This document shows, piece after piece, positions 51,834 through 64,000 of a DNA stretch of 64,000 bases (its first letter is position 1; every line of letters begins with the position of its first letter). The notes beneath the pieces are model-generated. The model was not told the DNA's origin and did not search any database. It saw only the letters and a program-made list of their open reading frames with translations. Source of the DNA: Distichodus sexfasciatus (Eukaryota; Chordata; Actinopteri; Characiformes; Distichodontidae). Position numbers and translations under genes: made by a program. The stretch lies in contig JAVGVS010000001.1 in the NCBI GenBank assembly GCA_032718565.1, positions 7,143,162 through 7,207,161 on the forward strand, in the 5' to 3' direction.

Positions 51834-53658
51834 GTGTACGCCTTCTCTGAGGGTTTCCAATGATTCCATCTCACTCCAGGCCAGTTTAATATTATTATCT
51901 GTGCACATAGTTTTTGAAATATCCAAAAAAAAAATCTATTGACTTCTCTACAACTTTAATGGCATCTAACCACTATGGGGTCAGCAAATACATTTATGAC
52001 TGATGCTACTATGATGATATATATATATACTGCTTTTCACTGCTTTCACTTTTTAAGTTAATTTTTTCACCCAGAGCAGCATTTTAATTACATACTTCCA
52101 TAAATGACAAGACATAATATTTATCATTTACAGCAGACATCAAACAACGTCTCTCTATATATTAATATGATGTATTTTTTGTTACACATATTAACCAAAC
52201 TACATTGTCTTGTATTGTCATTTGTATAGAAAAAATAATACAAAACAAGGAGACAACAGCTCATTACACATGGGCACTACACCATCAACATAGGTCTGGT
52301 GGCAGGGTGGTGATGAAGCATTAAACCTGAGTATGAATAATCAGCTGTGTCTCGATGTGTTCAAGCATCCTGCCGCTGTGCTGCTTTCCCTTGGTCAGCT
52401 CCCTACGCCAAGCACCCAGCCGCCTCTGGCCACACACTGCAGGCCCCGAATGCACTATTTTTACTGGAGCACATGTGTGTAAGCAGATTTCTTACACCTC
52501 TCAAAGGTACCATCGCTCACAAAATACTGGCCTTCCTAATGGGGACCTGCACCTCCACAACCTGCCCCACACAAAGTGACACATACTCTAAAAATACAAA
52601 GGCCACCATCAAGGCTAATAGTCAGTTTCTGTTACCACAAAGTCACAACAGCACTGGGTTAAATTTTGTTTGTATGCAGAAGTGTGCAGATTATAGTTTT
52701 ATAATAAAAACTGTACAGCAGCTCTCTGATTCTGCTTAAATGACAAGAATTGGAATCTGGAGTGTTCTGAATCCAGATAGTAATCAGCTACTTTGTTAAG
52801 TATTTGAGAATACAAATTACAAATGTTATTTCATATACAAAGCTTAAGAACCAGAGTTTGAACTGGAAAATAAGAATTAAAACTTTCGCCACATTTGTTG
52901 GACAAAGTTGGTCTTGACTTACACCGGGGTGGCTAAATGGCAGAAAAATTAATTTGCTTCTTTAAACAGAAGTATGTTTTACTAGGCTTGCTGCCCAGAT
53001 GAAAGAAAAGATAGGAAAAGGAGACTTTGCTTTTTGTTCCTCTCATGTGTTGTTTATTATATAGGAAAATATCAATCTGACATGAGATCTACACATAGCC
53101 CCTGAAAACCACTACGCCAAAAATTTGCAGACATTTATATAATAAACTTCAAACGACGTTGTTTGGGTGGGGAGGAGAAGGAGTCATTATTAATGTCAAG
53201 ATGAACTAGCTTATCTCTGGCAATATCTCGACATGAAAAAACGTAAAATTTTAAAAAATACAGAGAAATTTATCATGAATAGCCTACATAAATAAAGCAA
53301 AAATAAATAAAGCAAACGGATAAAGGACGATGGTTTTATAAACACAGGTAATGAAACCTCTGCACTTGTGCGCCTCCCATCCGAGCAGGGCCTGGGACGT
53401 GGCGCTGGCTTCAGATAGACAATTTTGCAAAAATAAAATAAAATAAATAAAAAATAAAACAGCAAAAATACTTATATTTGTATTTTTAAGCAATATAGCT
53501 AGTGTTAATTATTTCCAGGTTGACTTCTTATCGCTATTAGAAAAGTGGATTAAGTCTCTCTTGTTAAAAAGTGACATTTAGAGAAAGTAGTATTATAATA
53601 ACACCAAGGAGGAAAAAGGGCTCTAAAATGTTAGAGTAAATTGATTTAAAATAAAACT

Positions 53659-53659
53659 A

Positions 53660-53725
<66 letters not shown>
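53659..53725. repeat. ATT trinucleotide microsatellite
   Basis: About 22 uninterrupted ATT units in intron 1. Confidence 0.92.
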
Positions 53726-53726
<1 letters not shown>

Positions 53727-54798
53727 GCTACGCAGTTTCTTGTCTTTGGGCTAATGGAGCCGATGGCAAAATATGGCCCCACTTCAGCTCGCCATACAGT
53801 CTCGACAGCGAACTTCTATATAAACTTATTTTTAAAGTTTTCTCCGCCAGAAGTTCAAATCATATGATATACTTTTAAATATACAGTCCTACAAACGAAA
53901 TAAATGTTTATTGGCGCTTTATAAACTGACTTCTTTTTAAGATATGACTAAGGTCTACAAAGTTTCGGCATGAGGTTTATTCGAGTGTTTTTCACTTATT
54001 TTTACCATTACCAATCGGCGCGAGAAATTTTGGACCTGAGACCCGAAATGAGGTATATTTAAAAGAAAATGACAAAACAGGCTGATATAAACTACGATAT
54101 TAATCTTAACCCTATAGAAAATCAGCACAATAGGCCTACTTAGAATATTATGTTCCTGACGGGAAAGTAATCTGTCGACAATGACAGATCAACGATGTAT
54201 ATTCATTAAAATGTTACTCGTCACTGGCAAATAATATTTTATTATTTTATTCCTTAGATTACTATATTATATATCCAATAAAAAATGTCCATATAAACAG
54301 CTAAATTAGCTCTTATTCCACAATTATGTCAATGACAGTATTTGTTTGCTTTTTGCTACAATAAGAATACTTATACAACAGAATTATGAATATTTAACGT
54401 CTTACATTGGTCTTAAAAAAGCAAAAAAACGCTGTTGGTTTAAGATCTGCCAACCCTGAACTGAGTTTTAAATCTAATGCAGCAAGTACAATCCGCAAAC
54501 TGAATCGTTAAGCGTTGTAATAGTCTGGATATAAAAGTTAACGAGCGACAGAAACAAGCCCTGTAATAACTGCACACGAACTTCCGCGATGAGTTTAATG
54601 GCTATTGGTGCCGGAGAAAGGTGAAGACTTCCTTCAAATCATGTTAAACAAGGCGGGCGGCTCTATACTGACACTCACTGGCGAGACTCTCAAACCTAAA
54701 GAAACTGCACGGACATGTAGACATTTAGCTCAAAACAAATAAGACATTCTTAGCTTCTACTATCAGGTCAGTAGTAGTCTTACGGGGTGAGGTATGAG

Positions 54799-54876
54799 AA
54801 AATGACAGAAAATAAAGAATGAAAAGAGAAAAAAGAAAGAAAGAAAGGAAGAAAAAAAGAAAGAAAAACAAGTGAA
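54799..54876. repeat. GAAA-rich polypurine tract
   Basis: Imperfect AAAG/GAAA units, almost all purine on the plus strand, in intron 1. Confidence 0.75.
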
Positions 54877-55598
54877 AAAGTCTCAGGTTATGAGGTTTCA
54901 GGACAGACAGCAATTAACTCTAGTCTGAGGTAACACATTTGTTTCAGTCTGCCTACCAGTCTTGTGTGTATTAATAATAATCAGTCAACGTGGACTGTAA
55001 ACTAGTTTTCAACTTCAAATATCTGCCTTCTTTTAAAATTAATTTTTAAAAAAAACTTTAAAAAAAGGCAATACTTTTAAAATAAGGAATGAACGTAAAA
55101 TCAGCGAATGAAAGTGACCGAAGCAGGTTTTCAAATTGATTTCTGTGTAAACCTGTAAGAACTATACTGAGATGTTATTCATTAACTCAGACTTAGTGCA
55201 GGCCCACAGTTGTTTGGCTGATTAAAGAAAAGTTCGCTCAAACGGCGTAATTAGAACAACTTTATCTTCTTCGCAATTTGTTCAGCACAGGCCCATCTGA
55301 TTAGACCGATTCTGACTCTTAATGATCTATTGGCAGTGACAAAAAAAATTCAAAAGTAGTCTAGAGTATATATATGTAAGGTGTTTGAAGTGTCGGTCAA
55401 TAAATGTACTGTATATTGTAAAGTATTATAATTAACACTTTACTTTTTATTATATTTTTCCTACCGGTGCCTTTTAGACTGTTAGTAACATGGTTCATCA
55501 GGGAAATGGACTCAAATAGAATAACTTGTGTAACCTTTGACTTTGAATTGAAATTGTTTACGTGAAATGGAGTTTACATATATTAGATATATATCCTA

Positions 55599-55616
55599 AG
55601 ATGTGTATAAGAGACA

Positions 55617-55617
<1 letters not shown>
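55599..55617 (+). other. Exact Tn5 mosaic-end (transposase adapter) sequence
   Basis: The 19 bases AGATGTGTATAAGAGACAG are identical to the hyperactive Tn5 mosaic end used in tagmentation libraries. They sit at the left edge of an AT microsatellite. The sequence is an engineered hybrid of the Tn5 inside and outside ends and has no expected role in a fish intron. The best reading is residual library adapter built into the assembly. Confidence 0.85.

Positions 55618-55658
<41 letters not shown>
55618..55658. repeat. AT dinucleotide microsatellite
   Basis: About 20 TA units directly following the mosaic-end sequence. A shorter TA-rich stretch lies on its left. Confidence 0.92.
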
Positions 55659-55660
<2 letters not shown>

Positions 55661-56321
55661 AAGAACTGCGCCTGGTTAAATGGGATACACTAATCTAAAT
55701 GCAGTTTGCTTTTGACCATTCTGTTTATTGAAAAGTTCTGCAAGTTCTATATGCGGACTCATATTGTAAACACACTGCAAGCCGTAATAAAAGATAAAAC
55801 AGTAATAACTCAATTTAATGAGAAATAAACTTGTGTAAAGTTTAACATTGTAAAAGAGACGGCGGATCTGATCAACGGAGGTGCGCTCCGCTCGAAAGCG
55901 CTCAACTCCGCGCCACTTAGAACGCGGACGACAAATGTGAAGTGTTTCCATGAACAAATATAAATTACTTTCTGTAATTGGCTTGGAATCATAACTGGTC
56001 GGCGAAATGAAAGATTTACTTGTGTTTACGGAGGTATAGTATGCAAAAACGATCTGCAAACTACACCGGAAAATATTCACGACGCTATTAACTGTATTAA
56101 GCGTTAACATCAAAGATGAATAATCGTTTGCCAATAAAATAAAAAATAGCGGAAAGAAGCAGTGCTGTCATTATAAACCATTATAAATCTTAAGGGTACC
56201 AAGTTAAATCAGTCATAATGACAAGCACTGGTAATCAATGAAAAAATCCCACAATGAATAAAGTCAAAATCAGACCGCATTAAAAATCCCCTGCCTATAA
56301 AATCCCAGAGCTTTGTAAGTT

Positions 56322-56344
56322 AAAAAAAAAAAAAAAAAAAAAAA
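56322..56344. repeat. Poly-A homopolymer (23 A)
   Basis: A 23-base A run in intron 1, about 220 bp from the exon 1 donor. It is preceded by ordinary sequence with no SINE body recognised. Confidence 0.9.
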
Positions 56345-56439
56345 GATCCCCATAAAGAAATATTACACACTGCGCCTCGGGATGTCAAACTGCAACTATT
56401 TGCCATGTTTGTAGCCAAATGTCACATGCAATGAATACG

Positions 56440-56860
56440 CAGAACGACCTTAAGGCGAGTGCCGGGCGAATCTAGAGAGAGGCGCCGCGGCGCTCAAGCC
56501 CAGGACGCGCAAGCAACCTGCAAGGAAGCGCAGCCGCAACCGATACCGCTCTTTACGCACTCCTACCTTCATTGGAGGGGTAGACGCTGAGCTGGGCGCG
56601 GGAAACGAGCGCGGAGAGGAAGAGAAAAAGTACTAAGGCTTTGCAATCCATGGTAGCAGTTCAGAGGGCAGCAAGAGGTACATAACTCCATGAAGCATGC
56701 CACTGATGTGAGGGCTTCGGTTCCGACACAAGTTACCATTCTCGGCTCAGAGGCTGATGTCAAGTTTGACACCGGAGACGAGGAGGAGTCTGCGCGCGCG
56801 CGCGCGCGCTCCCTCGCACTCCGTGCGCTCGCGCCGAGGCTTTCCGTTTTCCGCTGGGTC
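56440..56860 (-). promoter_or_regulatory. epha3: CpG-rich promoter / 5'UTR region of epha3
   Basis: CpG density rises sharply here in an otherwise AT-rich region, covering exon 1, the 5' end of intron 1 and about 200 bp upstream of the ATG. No TATA box is evident on the minus strand upstream, consistent with a CpG-type dispersed promoter. The transcription start cannot be placed from sequence alone. A pure alternating GC run sits at about 56792-56809. Upstream ATGs on the minus strand are at 56683, 56691 and 56698. Confidence 0.6.
56567..56651 (-). CDS. epha3: epha3 exon 1: initiator methionine and signal peptide
   Basis: This 85-nt coding exon encodes residues 1-28 plus the first base of codon 29. 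It begins MDCKALVLFLFLSALVSRA, a classical signal peptide: a lysine at position 4, a hydrophobic core and a small-residue cleavage site near Ala19. The MDC start is shared with mammalian EPHA3. The chosen ATG lies in a strong Kozak context (ACCATGG). The donor reads GAAG|GTAGGA and leaves phase 1. The exon ends at SNE and joins VNLLDSK of exon 2, as in other EphA receptors. It lies inside a CpG-rich block and directs the receptor ectodomain into the secretory pathway. Confidence 0.95.
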
Positions 56861-59800
56861 CTAAAAACACGCAGCCAGATTTTTACTGCCCTGACGAGTT
56901 CAGCAGAGGTCAGAATGTTTTCACTCAGCTTCAGGAATGACGACGAAAATGCAATAGTGAAGTGTGAAGGGAAGTCATAAGACGTTTGCCATTACACGAG
57001 AAGGCATAAAAACGTGAAATTCATGAAACACTGCACGTAAATATTAGGTCTATGCGCAAGCTCCGTCTAGAATATTACAAAGTACATTTTTCCATTACAT
57101 TGATAACAGTAACATTCAGACATATTTTGCCAGTGACCATAGACGTAAATCTACTTCTATGGCATTTTTCAGATACTGTAATTTTAAATGCATAAAACTG
57201 TGATCCTACTTTTAAACATTAGCTTTTCATGCTACAAGCTACTTATGATTGAAAGTAGAGCTAAACTACAGCCAAGCTAGTTTTAATGTAGTAGTTGGCT
57301 ACACTACAGAGTAAAAGTACCTAACTACATAAGAGCTGTTTCATCAAAAATACTTAATATTTATACTGTAGAATACTTTTAAAACAAATTAATTAAAATG
57401 GGAACATAATGATACGAGTAATATGGAAATTTATGATATTTAAACAATGTAACCTCAAATTACAATAAGGTTTCAATGATATTTTGGATGTAGAGAGCAT
57501 TCTGAATTTTAGCTTGTGTAAGTTACACTCAAAAGTGTAAGTTATGTCTTACATATTTTGTCTTTCAGAGTGATACATTTTGGTAAATATGGCCGGGGAT
57601 TCTGTCGCCATTTTAATCAAGATGAACTCCATCCTTCCGACCCCATTTCGCAGTTGCCAAGAGCAAAGAACCTGTGCCACGCAGGCATGGTAGCTTGTCA
57701 GATATCACTTCTGTGAATTCAACACCAATCTGGTAGGTGAAAATACCTGTCTTTGTAGAGAAAAACATAATAGTTTTTGCAATAATGTATCAGGGCAAAA
57801 CACTATTTAAAAGTTACTGGAAAAGCTACAACCTTTTAAAAGTATTAGGCTCCTGAAAAAAGTAAAGTTAATAGCGCTACTATTTTTAGTTAGCTACTCT
57901 GCAACACTAGACATAAGTCATGGTCCCAGTGTTTTCTAATTTTAATCAATGGACTCTTGATTTTCTAACATGTTTGCTTGCTTATGCATTAATGTAAAGT
58001 ATTAATTGTTTTGCAAGCAAATGGATGCCTGTTGTAATCAAGGTTACAGCAAAATTGCTCATTCAGGATTAGTTTACTCTAATCTGGTCAAATAGTATCT
58101 CGATTTAAAGTCAAATGAACTTGGGATGAGTTTAAACTTTAAAATTATTGTCCAGAGTAATTTCCATTTTCTAATTACAGGGAGGGTCTGCTTGCAGCAA
58201 CTTGGGGTTAGGGTCTTGCTAAGGGGTGCTGTGATGGGGGTTGGAAAGAACCAGGCTTTTTGCCTGGTTTTAGCCGAGTGGCACAACTCTGTTCAACACA
58301 ACACTTTGGTCAAAATGTAAAATGATCAGGCCACTTTTCCAACTAAATCAAAATGGCCAATACAGAGGCAGGATGGCTATGATGTAATTTATATATTTAA
58401 TACAATTCTAAGCAGCTGCTGGGTGGAGTGTTTAGAGTCATTCTGGGAAAAGGGGTTACGATTAATCCACTTTAACATCAAGTTGGAGCAGAAAACATCA
58501 TGTTGTGCACAACATTACCTTGTCTAGGGAAACTTAGGGAAGATCCCAAAAATAGCATGTACTACATTTTTGCCTGCTAAATATCAAAGTACAGTGAAGT
58601 TTAAGTAGTTCAATAAGTCACAAATAACAAATTTATTACTTTTGTGATCATGTCAACTTGGACACACACCCGTACCTACATGGAATATAGCATCAGTTAT
58701 TTAATATACAACAAAAATCTTACTTGTATAATTCATAATTATCTTTTGTGATTTTATTTTACTTAATTTTTAGAAAAAAGTACAAAGTCTCTATGTATGC
58801 TGGCAAAGAATTTTAAATGGTTACACAGAAATAATCCAGATTTAAAAAATTCTCTGACCAAGAAAGCCTGCCTATTACTCTATAAAAATTCATTAAATCA
58901 TCTATGAGGATACTTAGAAAATTCATTGCATAGAACATGTATACAGTATTTATTTTAGAATATCACTTTTGGTTCAAAATGTTTCTGGTTTATAACAGGC
59001 ATTTCATGTGATTTCGCAGGCTGCACTTGCTAATGTTGTGCTAATGTTGTCCTTTTTCTATTCTTTAAAATTTGACTGCCAATAAAAGCGAAAAACCCAT
59101 ATCATACACTTTTCTTTTGTGTTTAAATGCAGGCAGGACAGTGATGATGATTTCACTATTATTAGATTATTTATGGTAATTGTTTCAAGAAATTTCCTCT
59201 GCTACAAGGAATAAAGTCTGGTTGGGATCCTTCGATGACTTCTCATCCTGGGCAGCAAGCTTCTGGAGCCTGAATCTTGTCTGCAAACCTGGGCAGGAGC
59301 CCAGACAGCCTGAGGGGACGTTCCCACACCAGGCAGAGTTCTCTATGAGCACAAAATCAGCTGGTGTCATTTCACATCACATTTTCTTCCCAAAAGTCCT
59401 AGCGTCATAGAGCATGAGCCCAAATTTAACAATCTGTTCAACAAGTAAACATGCCTAGAGCGTGATTTAGTAAGGAACAGCTAAGCAAGAAGGCAAACCA
59501 TCTGAAGCAGCAGTTAAAAGAAGGGAAACAACATTTGGTTCTCTTGATGGCACTGAGGTTTTGTCTGGAGGCAAACATTCCCTCTGACTGCCATGTGCGG
59601 TTCTTATTATAGCGTGTGAAAGTTCAATGGAATTTCATTTGTTGCTTATAGTTGGGTAACAGGAGTCTAACAAGCGGAATTTGCTCTCGTAATTCAACAC
59701 ATGACAGATTGATTGCCATCTCACAAGATAAGACTGTTTTTATTTTCTATCAATGAACACAAGTTCTCACCCACTTCCAACAGAGTTGCTTTGGTTTGAA

Positions 59801-62800
59801 ATACCATATGAGCAGGTCTTAAAGGCTAAGTTGCACTAAAACAGTAACTCAAAGACTCTGAGGCTCGTCACTGTATAGCTGTCAGGAAGACCTCTTTCCA
59901 TCTTGTGCTTCTGTGAATTCACAGTTTTGTAGTGCCACGCGGTTCTGAGGATGCCAGCTTGTTTGGAAGCCATCTCTTCACCATCTGCTCGTCGAGGATG
60001 CCAATCAGAGTTTGGAATAGCACCTCTGTCTTGCCAGCCAACATAACAGTCGCATTGCAGTTATTCTGGTATGAAGTCTGCCAAGGGCCACACCCACCTC
60101 TTTATTAATAGACAATCATTTTCCTCATTATTCAGTTGACCCATTATTCCATGTATTGGTTTTGTCATGCAGTGGAGACCATACTAGTCAAGATGAGCAC
60201 TGTGCCACCAGCTGACAATCTAAACAACAGAGCAAGTCCTTTTACATGGTCTAATCACTTTTGTCAATCTACAACTGTACATTCTCTCATAGATTTAATG
60301 CAACTTAATCTATGATAAAGTTGACAAACTTAAAGAAAATTATTGTCGTGTGTAAACTGCACAAAAAGATACATTATGATGTTATCTAAGGTACGTAATG
60401 AGTGGAAATAAGTAATACTATCATTACCGCTTCAGTTTGACATGTCTATATCTAATATATGGAATTTGCAGCTTTTGGGGTTATTACACTAAAAGGTTTG
60501 TTTTTTTCCAACCATGCCGTGATAGGTATTTAACAATCACTGATTAATTATTTATAAACAGTTTTATGACATGTTTGCTTATCCCTGTTTTTAAAACAAT
60601 ACAGAACATTTTTGAAGGGTTGGACATCCTTCAGTCTAGCAAGTAAAACATAAAAAAAATGTCAACTACACATTTTGTTAATCCAGAATTTATATGAAAC
60701 CTGGCGACCGTGCAACCAGGCAATGCTGAGCAAACCTGTTTTACCCATTGAATACTGTAGTATGCAATATCAAATAAATCCCCCCTTCCTCTAATACTCA
60801 AGCTTTAAAAAAGCCTACCTTCCAAAAGTATCATTAACGATTACCCAAGTAAGACCCGACGAAGTACAGGCATCACATCCAGCACACCACATCATACAAC
60901 AATTCTGCAAGCACCTTGCCTAATAGCGTGCTACTGGACCGTGGCATATTAAGCCTCTGTTCGCTGAGCACATCTGCGTTGCCTAGATTGTAAAGCCAGG
61001 GGATGCTTACATAAGCCTGATTCTGTAGAAGTGCACAGTAAATTTGCTATAGTTATAGTCATATGTAAGGGCTGCCTGCATCATATGAGTCACTTGTCTG
61101 GAAAGCTTCTGTTCAAAGTCCGAGAATTATCGCTGACCATTTCATTAATCACAGCCCATAATTACAGCTGACTGAGTTACCATCCAAAAACAAGATGTGG
61201 GAAAAAGTTATACAAGCCAGTCGTCCAGTCATCTATCATGCATCTCTATGATTAGTCTTTTGACAATTAAGCCTGCAGTACTTTTAGTGCACTTTGGGTA
61301 GATGCCAAAATAATAATAATGCCCTTTCAACTCGGTTATATGTATATTTGTTTCAAATAAAAAATGCTGAATGCCACAGTACTTTAGAGTCGAATTATTA
61401 AGGAAAAACAGAGACCTCTCAGAAGCAATTAGCTATGTCTATTTCTCATTTACAGCTAAGTGTTATTGCTGCCCAAATTACACGTACAGCCCTGCTAGAC
61501 ATTGCTCTCAGAGACTCAACTGGTGACTAAAGGTTCCTAGACCTTTACAAACCAAATGGCACATGTCTGCTTCTAATGAAGTTACAATAAATGGAAAAAG
61601 GTGTAAAGAAAAACACTACACCACACACAGGCATGCACAAACACACCCACACATGCCTAAATGCACAGACAACTGCACATTTTGCAGCATCAGATTGTAT
61701 TTTATTTACACCAAAATACTTTGCAAAATCTTTGCAAATCTGAGGCCAAATTAATGTAGATAGTTGCTCTCTTAAGCAGAAAGTTTTAAAGTCCCTCCAA
61801 AAGCGCTTTATAACATTTGTAGTGTTTTCCGCAAAAATAGCACTTCCTCCCAGCTAAAGTGATTTGCCTACTGAACAGTCATTTGTGCTCAATTGAAAGT
61901 AATCTTATCAACTAATAATAAGAAGCTGACAGACGAGGCCCGTGATTATAGGCTGTCTGGTTGATGGCATTTACATTTATCAAGGCTGACTCGTGGGCGA
62001 CTGCAACATTGCACTGAAGCACTGCTCGAGCTCAGGAGACACCCAAAACTTGCAGTGCTGACAGCAAAGCTCAGCGCTTTCAACCCCCCCCCCCGTCTGT
62101 GCTTTTTGGCCAAGAAGCCTCCGAGTTTTCTCTAAATATAGTCGGGCATGCTCTGGCCGATCAGAGGCCGAGGGAAGCTGAGCCCTTGAAAACCTACAAA
62201 GCAGAGTTAATTACAACAGAGCTGCATCTGCATATTTAAGGGGACCTCCGCTAAAGATGTGGGTTTCGGGGGGTAATTAAGTGAATACAGCATAATTACA
62301 GCTGTCTTGCACCGTTCCCTCGGCTGGCCCGGCCTGCGCAGGAGGTGGTGTGGCAGTGACAGCCCTCTCTCTCCTTCCCCATGCCAGTGACAGTGTTCGC
62401 TAATGAGGATCGCCACACCAGTTCTGCCTTCCCACCTCTGCTGGCCCCGTCACACAAGCCTGGGTCAACTCTTCAACAAGAACGATCTCCCTTGTCCTCT
62501 GGGGCTGTTTATTTAAAGTTCAATTGCTGGGAGGCAAGGAAACATTATTTCCAAATAGTTGGCTTTCGATTTCACTAGAGTACAGGCATTTGTGAGAAGA
62601 TGCAGCGAACGACGGGGTTCTGGTTTAAATCAGTCCAAAATACATCATGACATTTTTTTACCTCTGCGATTTGGCAACATGTCAAGGGTAAAGTTGCAGG
62701 CCTCAAAAGCTTTGAAAAGACAATGACTGCATGGAACCATGACAAACATACGCTACTTAGCTTACACTGCTTGGCTGAGTGCGGCAGCAAAACTCAGACT

Positions 62801-64000
62801 GAAGGCAATAATAATCGCACATTGTTTGCCTCGCCTGTGTTTGGGAATGATGGGTCTCAAGGCTGTGTGGATTTGACTCCCTGCAGAGGACAGTTCTGTT
62901 GTTGGGCAAACATTAGACCCTGTCTCTGGCCATCCTACAGCTACGCTTTTCGACAGGGAGGAGATTACCAGTGTTTATCTTCATTACCATATTAGCTTAC
63001 TGGCCCCTCGTCACAACCCATGAGAGGTTACTACTCTGACAGTCTGCAAATTGAACACCACAGGCATACGGAAGGCTCTGGAGCTCCACAGCTTCACCTT
63101 GACTTCTGCTCTTCGTAAGAGGTGAAACAGAGGAAAGATTTCAAATCAGAAATGTTGACTATCTATTAGACATTATTGCTTATATCAAATATGGCAATAC
63201 AGTTCATTTAAGGACACATTTTACAATTGCATTTATGCTTGTTGAAGAATAATAACATAATTAAAGATATATTTGCTGTTTGCAACTCATCAAAAGTATT
63301 ATACAAAAATCCACCCCTTATGCAGTCAAGGACAGATAGTAACACAAAAACCGCATCAAAGCCCCACTAGTACGTGGAATTCGGCGCGCAAATGTTTTAC
63401 TGCGGGTTGGAGGTGTCTTCACTACTCATCTACTTCTCATCACTACATGTGGTCTGTATTGCAGCCAACTTGAGTTGTGCAAACATACTAGATGACATAC
63501 AACCTTACGGTGGAACATAGTGGAATGATTTTGAGTGTCGATATGCCTCGGGTATGACAGAGAAAGCCTTGACCGGCAGCAAATCCACCGTCACACTTCT
63601 GAGCTACTTCATTTTCAAGAAGATGGTGAATAAGTTATATATCAAGCTGGAAAGCTGTAACAGAGACTAGAAGTGAAACTTGTCCAAATGATACTGCCTG
63701 ACAAAGAGACTAGGAAAGACAGTAGTGCGGATCAGAGGCCACAAGGTTTTCTCTCATACCACAACAATGGTTCAGCTAAAGGTTTAATATTGTGTGTGAA
63801 TCCCAGCGAAACATGTTCAAGTCCAAACATTTACACTTGAGTCTGTTAACTCCCAGAAGCATTCAGTAGAACGGTTAAGACTACTGACCCTTCCAATTAC
63901 CATCACGACATCAAAATCCCCCACACGGCCTGAAGGAGCTTCTGCCTGTGGTGCGTAATTAAAAGAGGCCGTATGAGTTGAGGAGGAGTTGCGTGACTGG
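56861..64000. other. Upstream flank of epha3, no gene recognised
   Basis: About 7 kb of mostly AT-rich noncoding sequence. It holds a SINE fossil at 58166-58265, a possible degraded hAT-like element around 57240-57910, a run of C at about 62084, and a stretch with clustered homeodomain-type TAATTA cores at 62175-62360. No coding exon is supported. Confidence 0.7.
58166..58265 (-). repeat. SINE fossil, same family as 42150-42365
   Basis: The plus-strand segments CTAATTACAGGGAGGGTCTG and GCAACTTGGGGTTAGGGTC align with 42205-42260 of the other copy (CTAATTACAGGGACACTC, GCAACTTGGGTTTAAGGGTC). Head and tail are eroded. Confidence 0.55.

Noticed and set aside
56569..56772. 67-residue minus ORF across exon 1
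   Set aside because: It is an alternative frame over the true exon 1. It is retained only as a possible overlapping uORF, not as a protein.
57240..57910. Possible hAT-like element (right end resembling CTAGTGTTGCAGAGTAGCTA in reverse complement)
   Set aside because: A matching left terminal repeat and target duplication could not be found, so boundaries and class are unsupported.

Overview
The window is a vertebrate, almost certainly teleost, genomic segment. It has split exons with GT/AG junctions, long AT-rich introns, abundant microsatellites, and fish-type repeats: tRNA-derived SINE remnants, hAT-like and TTAA-flanked non-autonomous DNA transposons. I see no prokaryotic or viral gene organisation. 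The species cannot be fixed from the sequence alone.

One protein-coding gene is supported: the 5' half of an EphA3-type ephrin receptor tyrosine kinase (epha3 or a teleost co-orthologue), on the minus strand. Six coding exons are resolved with consistent splice phases: exon 1 (56567-56651), exon 2 (47212-47276), exon 3 (41453-42113), exon 4 (11306-11461), exon 5 (8127-8462) and exon 6 (3137-3261). They encode residues 1-476: signal peptide, ephrin-binding domain, cysteine-rich region, first fibronectin III domain and the start of the second. The rest (end of FN3-2, transmembrane segment, kinase, SAM, PDZ-binding tail) must lie left of position 1. Measured introns are 9,290, 5,098, 29,991, 2,843 and 4,865 bp, and intron 6 is at least 3,136 bp here.

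Layout from right to left, in the direction of transcription. 56.9-64 kb is upstream flank with one SINE fossil and candidate regulatory sequence. 56.4-56.9 kb is a CpG-rich promoter/5'UTR. Intron 1 holds the largest AT and ATT microsatellites and a 19-bp exact Tn5 mosaic-end sequence that looks like an assembly artefact. Intron 2 has a SINE ending 36 bp from the exon 3 acceptor and a CpG-rich candidate regulatory block. The 30-kb intron 3 carries four recognisable non-autonomous DNA elements (12308-12392, 12917-13384, 15205-15825, 27936-28968), a SINE, a CACT-type satellite and a G-quadruplex-capable tract. Introns 4-6 are mostly unique sequence with a few old repeats.

No other coding gene, structural RNA gene or CRISPR array could be supported. 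The remaining long ORFs have no recognisable domains and look like chance. I did not find a previously undescribed biological system. The most actionable observation is the Tn5 mosaic-end sequence at 55599-55617.
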